Assembly: GCA_036398095.1 (NCBI GenBank)
Contig: DASWHR010000068.1
Span: 1-57,504, forward strand
DNA length: 57,504 nt
DNA from: DASWHR01 sp036398095
Lineage (GTDB): Bacteria > Actinomycetota > AC-67
Direction: 5' to 3'
Made by a program: the position numbers and the translations under genes
Shown here: positions 56,568 through 57,504 of the stretch, piece by piece
Layout: every line of letters begins with the position of its first letter
Position numbering within the stretch: position 1 is the stretch's first letter
Notes under the pieces: generated by a model
Seen by the model: the letters and a program-made list of their open reading frames with translations, nothing else
Told to the model about the DNA's origin: nothing
Database searches by the model: none

Positions 56568-57504
56568 GCGGCGCGATCGTGAACGCGCTGATCGTCGAAG
56601 CCGGCGAGAGCGGATGCGCGCCGGCGATCGATCCGAAGAAATCCTGTGCTTCGTTGCCGAAGGCCTTGAATTCAGCGTCGGTTTCGCGGGTCCCGGTTCC
56701 GATGTAGAGCGAGTCCGCGACGACGACCGGAGTGGACGACGGCGCGCCGATCGTGGGCAGCGACCACAACGGCACTCCGGTGGCCGCGTCGAAGGCCGCC
56801 ACGCGGCTCTGGAACGTGACGGGCACGAACACAACGTTCCCGGCAAGCGCGGGGGCGCCGTAGGACGGACCCGACAGCGGGGTGCGCCACACGATTTCGC
56901 CGGTGGCCGCGTCGAGCGCGTGCAGCGACAGCAGGCGGGCGGGATCCTCGGCGAGTGTCGCGTCGATCGGGAACGCGCCCGAGTCGATCGGCTCGCCGAT
57001 CGGCGTGCCGAGCGCTGCGGTCGCGATGACCAGATGCCGTTGATCCTCGGGGATCCAGGACATCTGGACCGGGCCGGTCGCCGGCGACCCGATCATGCCG
57101 CCGATCGCGAAGTCCCCGACGAGGTGGCCGGACTGTGCGGCGCGGGTGGTGTGCGCGGCGTCGCCGTCGATCAGATCGCGGGCATAGTAGACGCCGTCCT
57201 TTCCGGCCGCACCGACGATGCCGCTCGGATGCGCCGGCGTCGCCGGCAGCAGGTTCGGCGTCGCGCCAAAATCGTCGTCAAGGCGGTTCGGATCGCGTGG
57301 CCGGAATCGCCACAGCTCTTCGCCGGTCTTGGCCTCCACGCCGAAGATCGTCTCGGCGCCGATCTCGCCGGCCGCGGCGGAATCGCCGGGATGCTCGCAG
57401 TTCGAGGTGCCGAAGACGATCACGCCGCTCCCGCCACGGTATGCGAGCATCGGCGAGGACCAGACGCCCCCGCACCCGAACCCCTCTCCCGACCCGTCGG
57501 TGAG
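56551..57504 (-). CDS. PQQ-like beta-propeller protein, C-terminal part
   Basis: The frame is open to the window edge (57504), so only the C-terminal 317 residues are visible; the in-frame ATG at 57450 is internal to repeats and not a likely start. PQQ-enzyme type repeats are clear: 'GVEAKTGEELWRFRPRDPN', 'HALDAATGEIVWRTPLSG' and 'AAFDAATGVPLWSLPTIG'. Similar domains occur in quinoprotein alcohol dehydrogenases and in structural BamB-like proteins; no catalytic residues can be assigned from this part. It is probably exported. Confidence 0.82.
   Translation of the reverse strand, partial: LTDGSGEGFGCGGVWSSPMLAYRGGSGVIVFGTSNCEHPGDSAAAGEIGAETIFGVEAKTGEELWRFRPRDPNRLDDDFGATPNLLPATPAHPSGIVGAAGKDGVYYARDLIDGDAAHTTRAAQSGHLVGDFAIGGMIGSPATGPVQMSWIPEDQRHLVIATAALGTPIGEPIDSGAFPIDATLAEDPARLLSLHALDAATGEIVWRTPLSGPSYGAPALAGNVVFVPVTFQSRVAAFDAATGVPLWSLPTIGAPSSTPVVVADSLYIGTGTRETDAEFKAFGNEAQDFFGSIAGAHPLSPASTISAFTIAPLNASP

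Overview
The window is high-GC DNA (about two thirds G+C by eye) and looks like a chromosomal segment of an actinobacterium, probably from an uncultured lineage. The main evidence is a two-GNAT-domain protein that reads as mycothiol synthase (mycothiol is an actinobacterial thiol), an MscL with a C-terminal zinc ribbon, an ECF/SigE-type sigma factor, class III cyclase fusions, LPATG-tailed secreted proteases and many GTGA/ATGA gene overlaps. No rRNA, tRNA, insertion sequence, prophage or CRISPR was found. At least 14 genes have a TANNNT -10-like hexamer ending 6-11 nt before the start codon, which suggests widespread leaderless transcription; other genes have clear AGGAGG-type ribosome sites.

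Layout. 1-3.2 kb: the end of a ferric iron ABC operon (binding protein, fused permease, ATPase). 3.2-6.5 kb, minus strand: acyl-CoA dehydrogenase, SAM methyltransferase and an alpha/beta-hydrolase-adenylate cyclase fusion. 6.5-8.2 kb: sigma factor with a translationally coupled membrane protein. 8.3-16.6 kb: sensor kinase, Nudix and metallo-beta-lactamase-fold hydrolases, a 1189-residue cyclase-ATPase-TPR protein, two universal stress proteins and a stand-alone receiver. 16.6-24.6 kb: an LPATG subtilase, a 6-phosphogluconolactonase-like protein, a lipoprotein, an alpha/beta hydrolase and a DUF72 protein sharing one bidirectional promoter, a lone GroES-like protein and a secreted propeller.

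24.6-28.7 kb is a zinc and thiol locus: znuABC-like transporter, mycothiol synthase and a convergent Fur/Zur-type regulator, with a candidate operator before the first gene. 28.7-38.8 kb is mostly housekeeping: PH/SHOCT protein, HAD hydrolase, a cysteine-free HesB-like protein, GreA, a five-gene peptidyl-prolyl isomerase operon, homocysteine methyltransferase/MTHFR, MscL, a membrane protein with a histone-H1-like tail, and serine hydroxymethyltransferase. 38.8-43.2 kb is a complete sugar ABC operon.

43.2-54.6 kb is a cell-surface region. Two tandem M6-family metalloproteases (1238 and 1249 aa), the first with an LPATG tail, are each followed by a hairpin. A 424-bp gene-free stretch with a long imperfect inverted repeat follows. 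Then comes a TasA/camelysin-like protein, a SipW-type signal peptidase and a fibronectin-III-like secreted protein, which look like a self-contained secretion and surface-fibre unit. The window ends with a kelch protein, an iodotyrosine-deiodinase-like nitroreductase and a truncated PQQ-type propeller protein.
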